Shown here: positions 61,091 through 64,000 of the stretch, piece after piece
How the letters are laid out: each line of letters opens with the position of its first letter
Position numbering within the stretch: position 1 is the stretch's first letter
From: Eremophila alpestris peregrina
Taxonomy: Eukaryota > Chordata > Aves > Passeriformes > Alaudidae
Assembly: GCA_009792885.1 (NCBI GenBank)
Contig: WMCF01000003.1
Span: forward strand, 19,806,113 to 19,870,112
Reading direction: 5' to 3'
Length of the DNA: 64,000 nt
Notes under the pieces: model-generated
Told to the model about the DNA's origin: nothing
The model's input: the letters and a program-made list of their open reading frames with translations, nothing else
Database searches by the model: none
Program-made: the position numbers and the translations under genes

Positions 61091-63664
61091 ATATTGTCAT
61101 GGGGACTGGTTCTTCAGCGCCAGGAATCCTCCCTGTGCTACCTAAATCAGGGCTCAGCGCCACGGGCAGGGTCCAAAACCATCCTCAGTGGTACCACTGC
61201 CAAAATACTGGCAAGTGATGGCACCTTCCCACCATCCATGCTACCTTGGAAGGCGGGATAGGACACAGGAGAAGACGCATGGGAGTGTGTCAGAGCAGCT
61301 GAAGCGGCTGTGCTCTGACAGTCACATTCCTCCTTCTGCTTCTGTTCGACCCCTAGAAACAGGTCAGACATTTACTTTTGGCAACTTTGAATGTTTCCCT
61401 TTTGTCCAGCGCTTGCCAACTAAACTGCATTTTTAGCAGTTTAACTGCAGCTCTGCTGAAATGGCAGCTGCCAGCAAAAGATGGGTTATGATTCTGGAGA
61501 TGCTACAATGGATATTCATTTTTTATATCCCTGTTTTATTTGGGGCATGTTTGGAGCTGCCTGGGCACCGGGCACAGCAGTTTTCTTCTTGCATTCATGT
61601 GAACATCTATCTCCTGAAAAACCCTGAGCTCTGCAACGAGCTGCCTCCTCAGCTCAGGGGTTTCCAAATCTTTACCTCTGACTCTAGGATTTGCAACATG
61701 TAACTGTGGGATCACAGTACCGGCATGTTCAGCAGCAGCTCAGAACTACACTTGGCAGAGAGCAAGCTATGAGTGGGGCCCAGGTCTCTGCTCTGCACTG
61801 GTGTCAAGAGAAGAATAAATCCCTGGGAACACTGGTCTCGTCTTCCACTCTCAGAGGCCTGCCAGGCTGTGACAGTGAGTTTGGAGCTACAAGATTGCCT
61901 TTAAAACTCGGCAAGTACAGTGGCAGATAGTCACGTTTGTTGTTTAGCATTTTGCACTCACATTTGCTGTTTTAGGAGTACCCAGATCTTGTGTGTCCAA
62001 AAATACTGGTGTTTCTCAAGTTTTTTACAATATCCTGACAGCCCTAGCCCCCTTAATCTAATTTTAGAAAACTTTGTAGGGATTTTATATTTATAAACAG
62101 TTGGTGCTTAAATATTATTTCCCTCACCATAGCAACAGTTCCCCATTGTAGCATTCGTTATACAGTGCTATTGCATTGGTGTATCCCTGTTTTGAATGAG
62201 AAAGCCCTGAAGCTGCTTGCTCTCTTGCTTGTTTTCCTACACCTTGCAAAGGACAAGGGCTGAGTCTCCTGCCTGTCTGATTCTCCCCGGAGCTGGGAGA
62301 GTGCTATGCCACCAGCTGCTGCTGGAAATAAGCCCGTGGCCCTGGGGTTTCTCTTGCTGGTGATTCTCAGGTGATGTGCTGGCTCAGGCCATCCCCTTCC
62401 TGCTGATTCATTTGCCATGGTGTAGCCCACCTGGTACCTGTGAGGCCACGGTACCTGTGCAATGCCCCTGAGTGCCACCCCCGTGTGGCTACAGGCCTTC
62501 CACAGCTCCAGGTGCCCTGGCACACACCTGACCTGTGCTCCCGCTTACCCGGCACCTCCAGCGAGTGGTGGGGAGCAGCTGTGTTCAGGCATCCAGCTGG
62601 CCCCCAGCCACGGCTGTGCTCCACTCCCACTGGGGGCAAAGGCACTGGAAGCGCAGGAATGGCAGGATTTCAAGGAGTTTGGCCAAAGGGGGCATAAACC
62701 AGTCCAGGGAGCAGTGCCAGGAAGAAATCAAAGGGCTCACAGTAAGAATACGAGACCAGGCAGGCACCTGCACACTTCCAGTCTTTCCAAGGAGTCAGGG
62801 TTTGCTCCTCTCTTACACGTCACTGAGACTGCTCCAAAGTACATCTGCAAAAATCCAGGGCATCCCGCAACTTGGAACAGTCCCAGAGGTACCTGGGCTC
62901 GTACCCACAGGTGCTGTAGAGGCTGTCTCATACTAAAGAAAGCAATTTGAGAGAATGGTGCAAAAAAATGAGGAATTAAACCAGGGTCGAAAGAGAAACA
63001 GGTACTTCTGATTATTTCAGCTGGGCATGATCATGTTTTCTGATGCTGCCCTGGTATTTTGAGTGTTAATCTAGAGAGATGTTGTTTGTTAGTACCTATT
63101 ACAGCTCTCTCTCTCTAACTGTTGAGTATTAAAATATTAATTAGGCTCTGTGGTGTGTGTTTGCGGTCAGTTTGTTTTCAGAGGGAAAGACTGCTGTGGC
63201 TGTACCTCACCTCATCAAGAAAATTTGGTTCTGTTGAAAAGTCATCATTTTTCCCCTGTGTGGCTCCAGGCAGGAGAGCAGAGGGACTGCTGGTGACTTG
63301 GTGAGTCAAGGAATCTCACCTTGTAAATTTTCATCTGAGTCAAAATGCAGTTTGAAAATATCCAATTTTCATGCTCTTCAGCAACAGATTTCTGCAAAGG
63401 GTTTGTATTTTCTTCTCTTAAGGTTCAACAAACCTACCTCAACAACATGTTTGGGAATAAATGTAATAAAATATCGATGTGGCTGTTAAGGTGATATGAA
63501 GGTTACTGATCTAATCACTCCAGATGCAGTCGGGAGCAAAGTTACTATTCCATCAGTAACTGGCCCTGTTACATACCCCATATATCATGCAAAACACCAG
63601 TAACATAAAGAGCAATGCATTGAGGCACGTAAATTTAAAGGCAAACTAATAGAAAACATTATTT
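61091..63664. other. Gene-free sequence upstream of the CHST1 island
   Basis: CpG density drops back to background. No exon, repeat or RNA gene is recognised. The frames at 62158-62950 overlap one another on both strands and have no recognisable content. This is presumably the intergenic interval toward the next gene. Confidence 0.45.
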
Positions 63665-64000
63665 GTGTGCCTCAGCGAGGCATTTTGCAAGTCTGTGCCA
63701 GACGGCAGTGTGGCGTTTGTAAGCCCACCTGCGTGCTGCGTGTTTTTCCTGCCGGCGGAGGGGAGGCTGTCCCTGGGCTGCAGCGCCGGCAGCGATGCAG
63801 GAGCCCTCCCGCTGCCTCAGGCTTTCCGTGCTGGAAGGGAGCGCCTCTCCGGGCCGAGACGGTAAAACTTTGCTGCCATCCCCGGAGGATGGGGAGGTGT
63901 GTGGCAGAGGAAGAGCTGCTGTTTGCTCGCCGGCGGCAGCTGCGTGGCCGCGGCTGGGGCATTGCAGCAGGCTGGGAGCCGCGGGAGGGCTGCGACGAAG
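63665..64000. promoter_or_regulatory. Start of a second CpG-rich region, cut by the window end
   Basis: From about 63,700 the sequence becomes rich in CpG and GC ('gccggcggag', 'gcgccggcagcgatg', 'cgccggcggcagc', 'ggccgcgg') up to the last base. It could be another CpG-island promoter, for instance of the next gene (SLC35C1 in vertebrate synteny) or of a transcript divergent to CHST1. A frame at 63665-63865 is open but unrecognised. The window ends before this can be resolved. Confidence 0.4.

Overview
The window looks like bird nuclear DNA. It carries two CR1 retrotransposon remnants, a diverged solo LTR of a kind I associate with avian ERVL elements, one intact vertebrate gene (CHST1, minus strand) and the last coding exon of a second gene (plus strand) that closely resembles TMEM263. 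There are no bacterial-style operons, rRNAs, tRNAs or CRISPR arrays. Nearly all open reading frames of 60-170 codons here are chance frames in non-coding vertebrate DNA.

Layout. Positions 1-43,800 are mostly unique, AT-rich non-coding sequence with no exon I can support. They hold a CR1 copy (345-1356), a smaller CR1 fragment (25485-25725), an LTR (30302-31395), a T homopolymer block (18736-18826) and three AT-rich, motif-dense stretches (about 6350-7045, 15200-15900 and 23800-24330) that read like conserved non-coding elements. Positions 44067-44353 are the final coding exon of a TMEM263-like gene, with a probable 3' UTR running to about 46,320. After about 5 kb without a gene comes CHST1: 3' UTR about 51290-51988, a single-exon CDS at 51989-53248 and a splice acceptor at 53292/53293. 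The upstream intron leads to a CpG island (about 59795-61090) that contains two strong minus-strand splice donors. A second GC/CpG-rich stretch begins at about 63,665 and is cut by the window end.

How the genes relate. CHST1 is a Golgi keratan-sulfate galactose 6-O-sulfotransferase. In vertebrates it lies near SLC35C1 and CRY2. TMEM263 in vertebrates lies beside CRY1. A TMEM263-like gene beside CHST1 is therefore what one expects if it is the two-round genome-duplication (2R) partner of TMEM263, retained on the CRY2 paralogon. This is the most interesting observation in the window. It rests on recalled synteny, because CRY2 itself is not in the window. The two genes converge (TMEM263-like on plus, CHST1 on minus), so their 3' ends face each other and nothing suggests shared regulation.

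Limits. Non-coding exons, promoters and enhancers are proposed from motifs alone. The upstream exons of the TMEM263-like gene were not found.
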